Shown piece by piece: positions 37,858-46,633 of a DNA stretch of 64,000 nucleotides. The stretch is from Shinella sp. WSJ-2 (lineage in GTDB: Bacteria > Pseudomonadota > Alphaproteobacteria > Rhizobiales > Rhizobiaceae). The number at the start of each line of letters is the position of its first letter. The stretch's first letter is position 1. The DNA is taken from the NCBI RefSeq assembly GCF_003432075.1, contig NZ_QWBU01000003.1, forward strand, positions 558,001 through 622,000, given 5' to 3'. A program made the translations under genes and the position numbers. A model generated the notes under the pieces. The model worked only from the letters and a program-made list of their open reading frames with translations. It ran no database searches and was not told the origin of the DNA.

Positions 37858-38370
37858 GTGAACACCAAGATGAAGCCGCAGCAGGCCCCGGTCGTCGATC
37901 AGCAGGAAGATGCGATCCGCAACCTCTATCTGGAATCCCTCCACCTCGTCGAGCGTCTGCACCGCCGTCTGCTCGACGTGATCAAGGACGAGTTCGACCG
38001 CGCCGGTCGCTCCGATGTCAACGCCGTCCAGGCGCTGCTCCTCTTCAACATCGGCAATTCCGAACTGACCGCCGGCGAGCTGCGCTCGCGTGGTTACTAT
38101 CTCGGCTCGAACGTCTCCTACAACGTCAAGAAGCTGGTCGATCTCGGTTTCATCAACCACCAGCGCTCGCGCATCGACCGTCGCTCGGTCCGCATCAGCC
38201 TGACGGAAGAGGGCCAGGAGATCGCCGAGACCGTCGCCAAGCTCTACGAGCGCCATATCGGCTCGATCCAGAAGGTCGGCGGCATCGGCGAAGGCGAGTT
38301 CAACCAGATGAACAAGCTGCTCCAGCGCCTCGATCGCTTCTGGAACGACTCGATCCTCTACCGCCTGTAA
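37858..38370 (+). CDS. ldtR: MarR-family transcriptional regulator LdtR
   Basis: LdtR is a winged-helix regulator, first described in Liberibacter asiaticus and also in Sinorhizobium, that controls the L,D-transpeptidase gene ldtP and osmotic-stress tolerance. The 170-residue protein has N-terminal helices, the wHTH core (ELTAGELRSRGYYLGSNVSYN, then LVDLGFINHQRSRIDRRSVR as the wing) at about 65-115, and a C-terminal dimerisation helix. The start is GTG at 37858 with a GAGGCAG site; an ATG lies four codons later. The target gene ldtP is the next gene downstream, as expected. Confidence 0.92.
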   Translation: MNTKMKPQQAPVVDQQEDAIRNLYLESLHLVERLHRRLLDVIKDEFDRAGRSDVNAVQALLLFNIGNSELTAGELRSRGYYLGSNVSYNVKKLVDLGFINHQRSRIDRRSVRISLTEEGQEIAETVAKLYERHIGSIQKVGGIGEGEFNQMNKLLQRLDRFWNDSILYRL

Positions 38371-38688
38371 TTCCAAGAATCGTTTCGACCTCCTCCATAA
38401 AAGCCGGCCGCGTTCCCTGCGCGTCCGGCTTTTGCCGTTCACGATCAGCGGGCTAGACCTCACATCTTCGTGTGTTTCCAGAGGCTTCCCGCCGTGCGAA
38501 AGGCCCGAGACACGAATTGGCCATATTGCTATGACACCCGGACGCTGGGCTTAAGGTATGCGCGGGCGGCAGGGCCGGTTTGCGTTTGTTAACCCTGTTC
38601 ATGATAGCTGCATCGGGTAATGACCTTGGGTCATGTGTCCAGGCGCACCCGCCGCTTTGAACGGCGTCTTCAGGAGATGGTAGGATAG
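38371..38688 (+). promoter_or_regulatory. ldtR-ldtP intergenic region
   Basis: This 318-base gap begins with the ldtR terminator (38399-38433). It then has no credible gene, and carries a perfect palindrome ATGACC-TTG-GGTCAT at 38620-38634, 54 bases before the ldtP ATG. The ribosome-binding site of ldtP (AGGAGATGG) is at about 38671-38680. The palindrome is a candidate LdtR operator. Confidence 0.5.
38399..38433 (+). terminator. intrinsic terminator after ldtR
   Basis: AAAAGCCGG at 38399-38407 pairs with CCGGCTTTT at 38425-38433, with an additional inner CGCG/CGCG pairing. The T-run is part of the stem. Confidence 0.8.
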
Positions 38689-40014
38689 ATGTCTCGCAAA
38701 ACCGGAATTGATGTGTTCTCGCGCCGCGCATTTCTGCGCTCCGCTGCAACTTTCGGCGCTGCCGCCGTTGCCGGCCCCGTGCTGGCCCAGACGGCCCTGG
38801 ACGATGTCCTCAATGCTCCTCGCCGCGGCAACTGGGATGATCAGTTCGACGCCCAGGCATCGCGCTCCTCCGCCGGCGTGCAGTCCAACAATCCGATCCT
38901 TGGTGCCGGTGCGATCCCGAACATCCAGCAGGCTATTTCCGACTACCAGCAGATCGTGTCGAGCGGCGGCTGGCCGCAGGTCAGTTCCAGCGTGAAGCTG
39001 GAACTCGGCGTGGTCGATCCCGCCGTGCAGGCGTTGCGTCAGCGCCTGACCATTTCGGGCGACCTGTCGCGCTCCGCCGGTGTGTCCAATTCCTTCGATT
39101 CCTACGTCGACGGCGCGGTCAAGCGCTTCCAGGCCCGTCATGGCCTGCCGCAGGACGGCGTGCTCGGCGAATATACGCTTAAGGCGATGAACGTGCCTGC
39201 CACGACACGTCTTGCCCAGTTGAACACCAATATGGTGCGTCTGCAGACCATGTCGGGCGATCTTGGCCAGCGCTACGTCATGGTGAACATTCCGGCCGCC
39301 TATATCGAGGCGGTGGAGAACGGTCGCGTCGTGTCGCGCCATGTCGCCGTGGTCGGCCGCCTGAGTCGCCCGACGCATATCCTGAATTCCAAGATCTACG
39401 ACGTCACCCTCAACCCCTACTGGACCGCGCCGCGCTCGATCGTCGAAAAGGACATCGTGCCGCTGATGCGCAAGGATCCGACCTATCTGGCGCGCAACAA
39501 CATCCGCCTGATCGACGGCAAGGGCCAGGAAGTGGCCCCGGAAACGGTCGACTGGAACGCCGAAAAGGCGCCGAACCTGATGTTCCGCCAGGACCCGGGC
39601 AAGATCAACGCCATGTCTTCGACGAAGATCAACTTCCACAACCCGAACAACGAATACATGCACGACACGCCCCAGCAGGGCCTTTTCAACAAGCTGATGC
39701 GTTTCGAATCGTCCGGCTGCGTGCGCGTGCAGAATGTGCGCGATCTCACGACCTGGCTGCTGCGCGATACGCCCGGCTGGTCGCGCCAGCAGATCGAGCA
39801 GGTCATCAACACGCGCGTCAATACGCCGATCAAGCTCGCCGTCGAGGTTCCGGTCTATTTCGTCTATATCTCGGCCTGGTCGGCACGCGACCGCGTCGTG
39901 CAGTTCCGCGACGATATCTACCAGATGGATGGCGCGACCGAACTGGCGCTTCAAAGCGGCATCGGCACGGAAAAGCCGGCCGGCTCGCCGGACGAGGACC
40001 TTCTGCCGCAATAA
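38689..40014 (+). CDS. ldtP: L,D-transpeptidase (YkuD family)
   Basis: This exported L,D-transpeptidase forms 3-3 peptidoglycan cross-links or attaches proteins to peptidoglycan. The 441-residue protein begins with a twin-arginine-like signal (SRRAFLR at 11-17, cut near VLAQ). A peptidoglycan-binding helical domain lies at about 125-170 (VDGAVKRFQARHGLPQDGVL), and the YkuD catalytic domain at about 195-370 carries H325 and the nucleophile C344 in ESSGCVRVQN. The canonical SHGC is replaced by SSGC, as in the YcbB-like group. It follows its presumed regulator ldtR and is closed by a strong terminator. Confidence 0.94.
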   Translation: MSRKTGIDVFSRRAFLRSAATFGAAAVAGPVLAQTALDDVLNAPRRGNWDDQFDAQASRSSAGVQSNNPILGAGAIPNIQQAISDYQQIVSSGGWPQVSSSVKLELGVVDPAVQALRQRLTISGDLSRSAGVSNSFDSYVDGAVKRFQARHGLPQDGVLGEYTLKAMNVPATTRLAQLNTNMVRLQTMSGDLGQRYVMVNIPAAYIEAVENGRVVSRHVAVVGRLSRPTHILNSKIYDVTLNPYWTAPRSIVEKDIVPLMRKDPTYLARNNIRLIDGKGQEVAPETVDWNAEKAPNLMFRQDPGKINAMSSTKINFHNPNNEYMHDTPQQGLFNKLMRFESSGCVRVQNVRDLTTWLLRDTPGWSRQQIEQVINTRVNTPIKLAVEVPVYFVYISAWSARDRVVQFRDDIYQMDGATELALQSGIGTEKPAGSPDEDLLPQ

Positions 40015-40037
40015 GGCGATTTGTCTGACTTTTTCAC

Positions 40038-40077
40038 AGGCCCCGCATTCCCCAGGGAATGCGGGGCCTTTGTTTTT
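40038..40077 (+). terminator. strong terminator after ldtP
   Basis: The 14-bp perfect stem AGGCCCCGCATTCC/GGAATGCGGGGCCT with a 4-base loop is followed by TTGTTTTT. Confidence 0.95.
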
Positions 40078-40206
40078 CGGCCCCAGGTACCTTGTCGTTT
40101 TTATCGCATAACACGCGCGGAAATGGCGCAAACCGTGGAGCGGATATTGCCCTTGCCATGCGAGGACGATAAACACCGTGCCACCCACCCTTAAGGAGCC
40201 TCGAGG

Positions 40207-41505
40207 ATGAGCCAGTCTTCCGCCACCGAAGTTTTCTTCACGCGTTCCCTTGCCGACACCGACCCGGATATTTTCGGCTCGATCCAGAAGGAACTCGGTC
40301 GCCAGCGCCATGAAATCGAGCTGATCGCGTCCGAAAACATCGTTTCGCGCGCCGTGCTCGAAGCCCAGGGCTCGATCATGACGAACAAGTATGCCGAGGG
40401 CTATCCGGGCAAGCGCTACTACGGCGGCTGCCAGTTCGTCGATATCGCCGAAGAACTCGCCATCGAGCGCGCCAAGAAGCTGTTCGGCGTCAACTTCGCC
40501 AACGTCCAGCCGAATTCCGGCTCGCAGATGAACCAGGCCGTCTTCCTCGCGCTGCTCCAGCCGGGCGACACCTTCATGGGCCTCGACCTCAATTCGGGCG
40601 GCCACCTGACGCACGGATCGCCGGTCAACATGTCCGGCAAGTGGTTCAACGTCGTGTCCTACGGCGTGCGTGAAGGCGACCATCTGCTCGACATGGACGA
40701 CGTCGCCGAGAAGGCCCGCAAGAACAAGCCGAAGCTCATCATCGCCGGCGGCACCGCTTACTCCCGCATCTGGGACTGGAAGCGTTTCCGCGAGATCGCC
40801 GATGAAGTCGGCGCCTATCTCATGGTCGACATGGCCCACATTGCCGGCCTCGTTGCCGGTGGCCAGCATCCGTCGCCCTTCCCGCATTGCCACGTCGCTA
40901 CGACCACGACGCATAAGTCGCTCCGCGGCCCGCGCGGCGGCGTCGTGCTGACCAACGACGAGGAGATCGCCAAGAAGATCAACTCGGCCGTCTTCCCGGG
41001 TCTCCAGGGCGGTCCGCTGATGCACATCATCGCCGCCAAGGCCGTGGCCTTCGGTGAAGCATTGCAGCCGGAGTTCAAGGAATATGCCGCGCAGATCGTC
41101 AAGAACGCCAAGGCGCTCGCCGAGACGCTGAAGGCCGGCGGCCTCGACATCGTTTCGGGCGGCACCGACAACCACCTGATGCTCGTCGACCTTCGCAAGA
41201 AGAACGCGACCGGCAAGCGTGCGGAAGCAGCCCTTGGCCGCGCCTACGTCACCTGCAACAAGAACGGCATCCCGTTCGACCCCGAAAAGCCCTTCGTCAC
41301 CTCGGGCGTCCGCCTCGGCACGCCGGCCGGTACGACCCGTGGCTTCAAGGAAGCCGAGTTCCAGGAAATCGGCAACCTCATCGTCGAGGTTCTCGACGGC
41401 CTGAAGGTCGCCAATTCCGACGAGGGCAACGCCGGCGTTGAAGCCGCCGTCCGGGAAAAGGTCGTCAAGCTGACGGACCGCTTCCCGATGTACTCCTATA
41501 TGTAA
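40207..41505 (+). CDS. glyA: serine hydroxymethyltransferase
   Basis: GlyA interconverts serine and glycine with transfer of a one-carbon unit to tetrahydrofolate. The 432-residue PLP enzyme has the N-terminal [11 protein letters not shown], the substrate segment [16 protein letters not shown], and the PLP lysine K237 in [13 protein letters not shown]. The ribosome-binding site is AAGGAG followed by GAGG. It starts a run glyA-nrdR-ribD-ribE with gaps of 9, 0 and -1 bases, so one-carbon metabolism, control of ribonucleotide reductase and riboflavin synthesis share a transcript. No glycine riboswitch was recognised in the 190-base leader. Confidence 0.97.
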   Translation: MSQSSATEVFFTRSLADTDPDIFGSIQKELGRQRHEIELIASENIVSRAVLEAQGSIMTNKYAEGYPGKRYYGGCQFVDIAEELAIERAKKLFGVNFANVQPNSGSQMNQAVFLALLQPGDTFMGLDLNSGGHLTHGSPVNMSGKWFNVVSYGVREGDHLLDMDDVAEKARKNKPKLIIAGGTAYSRIWDWKRFREIADEVGAYLMVDMAHIAGLVAGGQHPSPFPHCHVATTTTHKSLRGPRGGVVLTNDEEIAKKINSAVFPGLQGGPLMHIIAAKAVAFGEALQPEFKEYAAQIVKNAKALAETLKAGGLDIVSGGTDNHLMLVDLRKKNATGKRAEAALGRAYVTCNKNGIPFDPEKPFVTSGVRLGTPAGTTRGFKEAEFQEIGNLIVEVLDGLKVANSDEGNAGVEAAVREKVVKLTDRFPMYSYM

Positions 41506-41514
41506 GGAAGACTG

Positions 41515-41994
41515 ATGCGCTGCCCCTATTGCGGTTCGGAAGATACGCAGGTGAAGGACTCCCGTCCCGCAGAGGACGGGGCCGCCATTCGCCGCCGGCG
41601 CATCTGCCCGGATTGCGGGGGGCGGTTCACCACCTTCGAGCGGGTGCAGCTGCGCGAGCTGATGGTTGCAAAGAAGACAGGCCGCAAGGCCCCCTTCGAC
41701 CGCGACAAGCTGCTCAAATCCTTCGAGATCGCGCTTCGCAAGCGGCCCGTTGACCGGGACCGCATCGAACGCGCGGTCTCGGGCATCGTCCGCCGGCTGG
41801 AAAGCTCCGGCGAGACGGAAATCTCTTCCGAAGAGATCGGCCTCCAGGTTCTGGAAGCCTTGAAGGCGCTCGATGACGTGGCCTTCGTGCGCTATGCGTC
41901 GGTGTATCGCGATTTCTCCCATGTCGACGATTTCGAAAAGATTCTTTCGGAAGTCGCCGCCAAGATCGCCCGCGACCCGGGCGCTGACGGCTAG
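41515..41994 (+). CDS. nrdR: transcriptional repressor NrdR
   Basis: NrdR represses ribonucleotide reductase genes in response to bound ATP/dATP. The 159-residue protein has the zinc ribbon C3PYC6 and C31PDC34 and the ATP-cone domain (about 49-139; [19 protein letters not shown]). It lies 9 bases after glyA, and its stop codon is followed directly by the ribD ATG. No NrdR-box pairs were searched for successfully in the window, and its nrd targets are not here. Confidence 0.96.
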   Translation: MRCPYCGSEDTQVKDSRPAEDGAAIRRRRICPDCGGRFTTFERVQLRELMVAKKTGRKAPFDRDKLLKSFEIALRKRPVDRDRIERAVSGIVRRLESSGETEISSEEIGLQVLEALKALDDVAFVRYASVYRDFSHVDDFEKILSEVAAKIARDPGADG

Positions 41995-43095
41995 ATGTCG
42001 GGCGTCGTGTCCAGCGACGAACGCTTCATGGCAGCGGCAATTCGCCTCTGCCGCCGCAATCTCGGCCTGACCTCCACCAATCCCTCCGTTGCCTGCCTCA
42101 TCGTCAAGGACGGTGTGATCGTCGGTTCCGCCGTCACGGCGCCGGGCGGGCGGCCGCATGCGGAGACGCAGGCGCTGGCCATGGCCGGTGATGCCGCGCG
42201 TGGTGCGACCGCCTATGTCACGCTCGAACCCTGCTCTCACCATGGCAAGACGCCGCCGTGCGCCGATGCGCTGATCGCCTCCGGCGTGGCACGCGTGGTC
42301 GTCGCCGTGACCGATCCGGACGAGCGCGTCGCGGGCAGGGGGCTCTCCATGTTGCGCGATGCCGGCATCGTCGTGGAGACCGGCCTGTTGGAGAGCGAAG
42401 GCAAGGCCGCGCTTGCCGCGTACCTGACTCGGCAGACGAAGAAGCACCCTTATGTGACTCTGAAACTTGCCGTTTCCGCCGATGGCATGCTCGGCCGGCT
42501 GGGCACGGGCCAGGTGGCGATTACAGGTCCTATCTCGCGCGGCCAGGTGCATGTGCTGCGCGCCGAAACCGATGCGATCCTCGTCGGCATCGGCACGGCG
42601 CTGTCCGACGATCCCGAACTCACCTGCCGCCTGCCGGGGCTCGAAACCCGGTCCCCCGTGCGCATCGTGCTCGATCCGCGTCTGGAATTGCCGCCGACGT
42701 CGAAGCTTGCGCGAACGGCGTTGTTGGTGCCCGTCATCGTGGTGGCGGCGAAGGACGACAAGGACGATCCCGCTTTTGCCGCTCGCCAGGATGCTCTGGA
42801 AACGCTGGGTGTCGAGGTGCTGATCTGCGATCCGCGCCGGCTTGAGGCGCTGCTGGCGGCGCTTGCCACGCGTGGCATTTCCTCGCTGCTGGTCGAGGGC
42901 GGTGCGCGCACGGCGCAATCCTTCCTGGAAGCAGATCTTGTCGATCGCATCCTGCTGTTCAAGGGTGCCGGCACCCTTGGCAAGGACGGGGTCGCATCCC
43001 CATGTGTGTCGGGGCAGATGCCTGCGGGCTTTTCGCTGCGCGACACGGCGCGCTACGGCGCGGATATTCTTGAAGAATACGAAAGAGACGAGTGA
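41995..43095 (+). CDS. ribD: bifunctional riboflavin deaminase/reductase RibD
   Basis: RibD carries out deamination of the pyrimidine intermediate and then NADPH-dependent side-chain reduction in riboflavin synthesis. The 366-residue protein has the zinc deaminase site H55-A-E57 (PHAETQA) with C80 and C89 (LEPCSHHGKTPPC), and a C-terminal RibD_C reductase domain from about 150 (PYVTLKLAVSADG; LLVEGGARTAQSF). It follows nrdR without a gap and its TGA overlaps the ribE ATG by one base. Confidence 0.95.
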   Translation: MSGVVSSDERFMAAAIRLCRRNLGLTSTNPSVACLIVKDGVIVGSAVTAPGGRPHAETQALAMAGDAARGATAYVTLEPCSHHGKTPPCADALIASGVARVVVAVTDPDERVAGRGLSMLRDAGIVVETGLLESEGKAALAAYLTRQTKKHPYVTLKLAVSADGMLGRLGTGQVAITGPISRGQVHVLRAETDAILVGIGTALSDDPELTCRLPGLETRSPVRIVLDPRLELPPTSKLARTALLVPVIVVAAKDDKDDPAFAARQDALETLGVEVLICDPRRLEALLAALATRGISSLLVEGGARTAQSFLEADLVDRILLFKGAGTLGKDGVASPCVSGQMPAGFSLRDTARYGADILEEYERDE

Positions 43096-43709
43096 TGTTC
43101 ACAGGCATTGTCACGGATATTGGAACGGTCGAGAGGGTCGAGCCCATGAACGAGGGGGTTCGGCTGCGCGTGCGCACGAACTATGACCCCGCGACGATCG
43201 ACATGGGCGCCTCCATTGCCCATTCTGGCACCTGCCTTACCGTTACCGCTCTGCCGGAAGCGGGCACCAATGCCCGCTGGTTCGAGGTGGAAGCCTGGGA
43301 AGAAGCGCTGCGCCTGACGACGATTGCCAGCTGGAAGGCCGGCACGAAAATCAATCTCGAGCGCTCGCTGAAGATCGGCGACGAACTCGGCGGCCATATC
43401 GTCTCCGGCCATGTCGACGGCAAGGCGGAAATCCTCTCCGTCGAAGCCGAGGGCGACGCAACGCGCTTCCGTATCCGCGCGCCCGAAGGGCTGGAGCGAT
43501 TCGTCGCGCCGAAGGGGTCCGTCGCGCTCGACGGCACCTCGTTGACGGTCAATGCGGTCGATGGTGCTGTATTCGACGTGCTGCTCATCCGCCACACGCT
43601 TGAAGTCACCACATGGGGCGAGCGCAAGGTCGGCGATTTCGTCAATTTCGAAGTGGACACCATGGCGCGATATGCGGCCCGGCTTGCGGAGTTTTCCGCC
43701 AAGGCGTGA
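43095..43709 (+). CDS. ribE: riboflavin synthase, alpha chain
   Basis: Riboflavin synthase dismutates two lumazine molecules to riboflavin. The 204-residue protein has two tandem lumazine-binding domains, beginning MFTGIVTDIGTVE and, in the second half, IGDELGGHIVSGHVDG. The start MFTGIV at 43095 is the conserved one; a GTG three bases earlier is not needed. It is the last gene of the glyA-nrdR-ribD-ribE run. The gene is called ribC in some rhizobial annotations. Confidence 0.95.
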   Translation: MFTGIVTDIGTVERVEPMNEGVRLRVRTNYDPATIDMGASIAHSGTCLTVTALPEAGTNARWFEVEAWEEALRLTTIASWKAGTKINLERSLKIGDELGGHIVSGHVDGKAEILSVEAEGDATRFRIRAPEGLERFVAPKGSVALDGTSLTVNAVDGAVFDVLLIRHTLEVTTWGERKVGDFVNFEVDTMARYAARLAEFSAKA

Positions 43710-43777
43710 CCGGCGCGTGACTCTTTCCCGTTATGTGCCAGATCGGAATGGTGCGGTGCGGTGTTTGCAACCGTCAT

Positions 43778-43795
43778 GGTAACGATATCGATACC
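43778..43795 (+). promoter_or_regulatory. 18-bp near-palindrome upstream of the diguanylate cyclase
   Basis: GGTAACGATATCGATACC reads the same on both strands except for one symmetric pair. It lies 46 bases before the ATG of the diguanylate cyclase, where a repressor or activator dimer could control transcription. The regulator is unknown. Confidence 0.45.
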
Positions 43796-43841
43796 TCTCG
43801 GCTTTTAGTGTCCGCGCATTGGACTGCTGGAGGCCTCGGGG

Positions 43842-44978
43842 ATGGTACCCGATTACAACACATTGTTGCTCGCCATCGGGCTTGCCGGCTTCTGCCTGTC
43901 GGCAACGCTTTTTGCCTCCTGGCTCTCGGCGAAGATCGAGCGTTTCCTGCTCTCCTGGTCCATCGGTATAGGCTGCATCGTGCCGGCCGTGGTGATCTAC
44001 AGCGTCTATATCGAGCACGCGAGCGTGATCGTCGGCTGCGTGGCCTTCCTGCTGCAGTTCCTCGGCTTTTCCTTCATCTACGGCGCGGCCTATCGCTTTC
44101 GTACGGGTGAAAGTGGGCGGCGGCGCATCGCTGGCGTATTTTTCGCCTGTGCGGCGATGTCCCTGCCGTGGCTTGTCAGCGGTTATGACGGCCTTGCCTT
44201 CATCGCTCTCAACCTGCTGATCACGGCTTGCGTCGTCGCGACCGCCTGTGAATATTGGCGGGGCAGGGCGGAGGCGCCGTTGCCGCTGACCGGTATCGTG
44301 ATCCTCTATCTCCTGACGGCCCTGTCTTTCCTGCTGTGCGCCGGCGTGCTCATCCTTGACGGCAAATGGGTGATGGGCCATGCGCCCGACAATTGGGCGG
44401 AAAACCTTAATCTTATCGTGGCGATCATGGGCATCAGCGGCATCGGGGCCATGTCGCTGGCCCTCAACCAGTGGCGCGTTGCCGGCAACCACCATCGCGC
44501 CGCGATGACGGATGCGCTGACCGGCCTGTTGAACCGCCGTGCGCTCTTTGATCGTTATGAAGCGCAAGCCGTGACCCCACATATGGCGGCCATCGCCTTC
44601 GATCTCGACAATTTCAAATCCGTCAACGACCGCCATGGCCATGCTGCTGGCGACGTGGTGCTGAAGGTTTTTGCCGATGTCCTGCGCGACGTGTGCGGCG
44701 ATGCGGCGTGCATCGCCCGCCTCGGCGGCGAGGAATTCATCGTCGTGCTGGACCGCACGGTTCCGGATCGCGCCCAGCGCATCGCCGAACGTATCCGCAT
44801 GGATTTAGCAGCAAAGTTCATCCCTGTCGGTCGGCGCAGCATTACCTGCACCGTCAGCGCGGGCATCGCCTTCGGACGGGAGGACGGTGTAAGCTTCGAT
44901 AGCCTGCTCAGCAGTGCCGACAAGGCGCTCTACACGGCAAAACGGGCCGGCCGCAACCGCGTCTCGCTCGCGGCCTGA
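43842..44978 (+). CDS. membrane-bound diguanylate cyclase (GGDEF)
   Basis: This 378-residue protein probably makes cyclic di-GMP from two GTP. The N-terminal half (about 1-205) has six or seven membrane segments forming a sensory region of no recognised family. The C-terminal GGDEF domain starts at about 215 (TDALTGLLNRRALFDRYE) and has an intact active site GGEEF (295-299). The product-inhibition site RxxD expected five residues upstream is absent, so the enzyme may not be feedback-inhibited through it. It stands between ribE and the cupin gene, with its own upstream palindrome, and ends 3 bases from the convergent cupin gene. Confidence 0.92.
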   Translation: MVPDYNTLLLAIGLAGFCLSATLFASWLSAKIERFLLSWSIGIGCIVPAVVIYSVYIEHASVIVGCVAFLLQFLGFSFIYGAAYRFRTGESGRRRIAGVFFACAAMSLPWLVSGYDGLAFIALNLLITACVVATACEYWRGRAEAPLPLTGIVILYLLTALSFLLCAGVLILDGKWVMGHAPDNWAENLNLIVAIMGISGIGAMSLALNQWRVAGNHHRAAMTDALTGLLNRRALFDRYEAQAVTPHMAAIAFDLDNFKSVNDRHGHAAGDVVLKVFADVLRDVCGDAACIARLGGEEFIVVLDRTVPDRAQRIAERIRMDLAAKFIPVGRRSITCTVSAGIAFGREDGVSFDSLLSSADKALYTAKRAGRNRVSLAA

Positions 44979-44981
44979 CGC

Positions 44982-45485
44982 TCACGCGCCGGGCTCGCCC
45001 TCCCAGTAATCGATCTCTTCGCCATGCCGGCGCATGCTGCTGAAAGTCGTCGGACCGCCGGTGGTCGGGCGGGTCTTTGCCAGGAACTTTCCAGAATCCG
45101 GATATTCGCAGATCTCGGTTGCTGCCATCGTGGAGATGGCGAGATATTTCAGCGGCACGGTGCCGGTATTGATGATCTGGTGCGCCGTTTCCGGCCCGCC
45201 GGCCGGCGCGCCAAGCACGTCGCCGGGGCCGAACAGGTGCCGCTCCTCGCCGAAACGATAGGTACCGTGGCCTTCCAGGATAACGAAAAGCTCGTCCTCG
45301 ACATGGTGGTTGTGGAACGGACAGCTGGACTTGCCCGGCGGCACCTCGCTGTAGCCGATCCCAAGATTCTTCAGGCCGAGTGCCTTGCCGAAGGCCGTGT
45401 CAGTGCTTTCATAGAGACTGCCCTGCGTCCAGTGCTCCAGCTTCAATTTGGCAAGCGTGACGATGGGCGATGTTTGGGTGCTCAT
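44982..45485 (-). CDS. cupin-domain protein
   Basis: This 167-residue protein has a single conserved beta-barrel cupin domain: motif 1 around CPFHNHHVEDELFVILEGHG supplies two or three His and one Glu for a metal, and motif 2 is GDVLGAPAGGPETAHQIINTG. Enzymatic or regulatory role and metal are unknown; it may bind a sugar or small acid. It is divergent from ribH, and its stop is 3 bases from the convergent diguanylate cyclase. Confidence 0.88.
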   Translation of the reverse strand: MSTQTSPIVTLAKLKLEHWTQGSLYESTDTAFGKALGLKNLGIGYSEVPPGKSSCPFHNHHVEDELFVILEGHGTYRFGEERHLFGPGDVLGAPAGGPETAHQIINTGTVPLKYLAISTMAATEICEYPDSGKFLAKTRPTTGGPTTFSSMRRHGEEIDYWEGEPGA

Positions 45486-45681
45486 TCCTGTCTTCCTCTT
45501 GACAACGGCGCATCGTTCCCATTTCGTTCCGGGATGTCAATGCCGCGTACCGCACGGCACGCGGCGGGAAGGGCTCAAATGGCCGCATCCGGCGGAAAAC
45601 TCTTGCCAAGCCCCGCCGGTCGTGGTTTGACCCCGCTTCCGCCCGCATTTGCGTAGCCTGCCTCCAATTTTCAGGTGATTC

Positions 45682-46143
45682 ATGGCCAACACCGATAATC
45701 CCCATCTCCTCATCGTCGAGGCGCGCTTCTACGACGACATGGCCGATGCGATGCTCGACGGCGCCAAGGGCGCGCTCGATGCCGCCGGTGCCACCTATGA
45801 CATCGTGACCGTCATGGGCGCGCTCGAAATCCCCGCCGCCATCGCCATGGCGCTCGATGGCATGGACAATGGCGGCAAGCTGTATGACGGTTTCGTCGCA
45901 CTCGGCATGGTCATCCGTGGCGAGACCTATCATTTCGACATCGTCGCCAATGAATCGAGCCGGGCGCTCATGGATCTCGCCGTCAGCGAAAGCCTGCCGA
46001 TCGGCAACGGCATCCTGACCGTCGAGAACGACGAACAGGCCTGGGCCCGCGCCCGCCGCTCGGAAGGCGACAAGGGTGGCTTTGCCGCCCGCGCGGCCCT
46101 GACGATGATCGACCTGAAGAAGAAACTGGGCGGCGAACAGTGA
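45682..46143 (+). CDS. ribH: 6,7-dimethyl-8-ribityllumazine synthase
   Basis: RibH condenses the pyrimidine product of RibD with 3,4-dihydroxy-2-butanone 4-phosphate to lumazine, the substrate of RibE. The 153-residue protein has the aromatic stacking site EARFYDD (14-19), the strand GALEIP (46-51) and the catalytic H84 in [10 protein letters not shown]. It is RibH1-like in that the full active site is present. Its stop overlaps the GTG start of nusB by four bases. The 196-base upstream gap has no FMN riboswitch. Confidence 0.95.
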   Translation: MANTDNPHLLIVEARFYDDMADAMLDGAKGALDAAGATYDIVTVMGALEIPAAIAMALDGMDNGGKLYDGFVALGMVIRGETYHFDIVANESSRALMDLAVSESLPIGNGILTVENDEQAWARARRSEGDKGGFAARAALTMIDLKKKLGGEQ

Positions 46144-46622
46144 GCACGGACAAGGACCAGCAGCCGGTGAAGCCGGCCAACCAGCGCGGCGCGGCGCGTC
46201 TTGCCGCCGTGCAGGCGCTCTACCAGATGGATATCGGCGGTTCGGGCGTGCTCGAAGTCGTCGCCGAATACGAGACGCACCGGCTCGGCCAGGAAGTCGA
46301 CGGCGATACCTATCTCAAGGCAGACGCCTCGTGGTTCCGCTCGATCGTCTCGGGCGTCGTGCGCGACCAGCGCATGCTCGACCCGCTGATCGGCACCGCC
46401 CTTCAGGACGACTGGGCGCTGTCGCGCCTCGATTCCACGGTGCGCGCCATCCTGCGCGCCGGCACCTTCGAGCTGAAGGAACGCAAGGACGTGCCGATCG
46501 CGGTGATCGTCACGGAATTTGTCGAGATTGCCAAGGCGTTCTTCGAGGATGAAGAGCCCAAACTGGTGAATGCGGTGCTGGACCGCATCGCCAAGCAGCT
46601 GCGGCCAGAGACACGCAAATAA
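46140..46622 (+). CDS. nusB: transcription antitermination factor NusB
   Basis: NusB, with NusE (S10), binds boxA in rRNA leaders and supports antitermination. The 160-residue protein is all-helical, beginning with the RNA-binding Arg-rich segment [18 protein letters not shown] and ending with [23 protein letters not shown]. The start is GTG at 46140, overlapping the ribH stop by four bases. The ribH-nusB pair is conserved in many proteobacteria. The MFS gene follows after 11 bases. Confidence 0.95.
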   Translation: MSTDKDQQPVKPANQRGAARLAAVQALYQMDIGGSGVLEVVAEYETHRLGQEVDGDTYLKADASWFRSIVSGVVRDQRMLDPLIGTALQDDWALSRLDSTVRAILRAGTFELKERKDVPIAVIVTEFVEIAKAFFEDEEPKLVNAVLDRIAKQLRPETRK

Positions 46623-46633
46623 CGGTAGGCAGC

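Noticed and set aside
38599-42918. An uninterrupted 1439-codon reading frame on the minus strand
   Set aside because: It lies antisense to ldtP, glyA, nrdR and most of ribD, all well supported. Long antisense frames are common in GC-rich coding DNA, and the translation lacks family motifs.
45486-45681. Possible FMN riboswitch before ribH
   Set aside because: None of the conserved RFN-element blocks is present; the region holds only divergent promoters. The glyA and ribD leaders also lack it.
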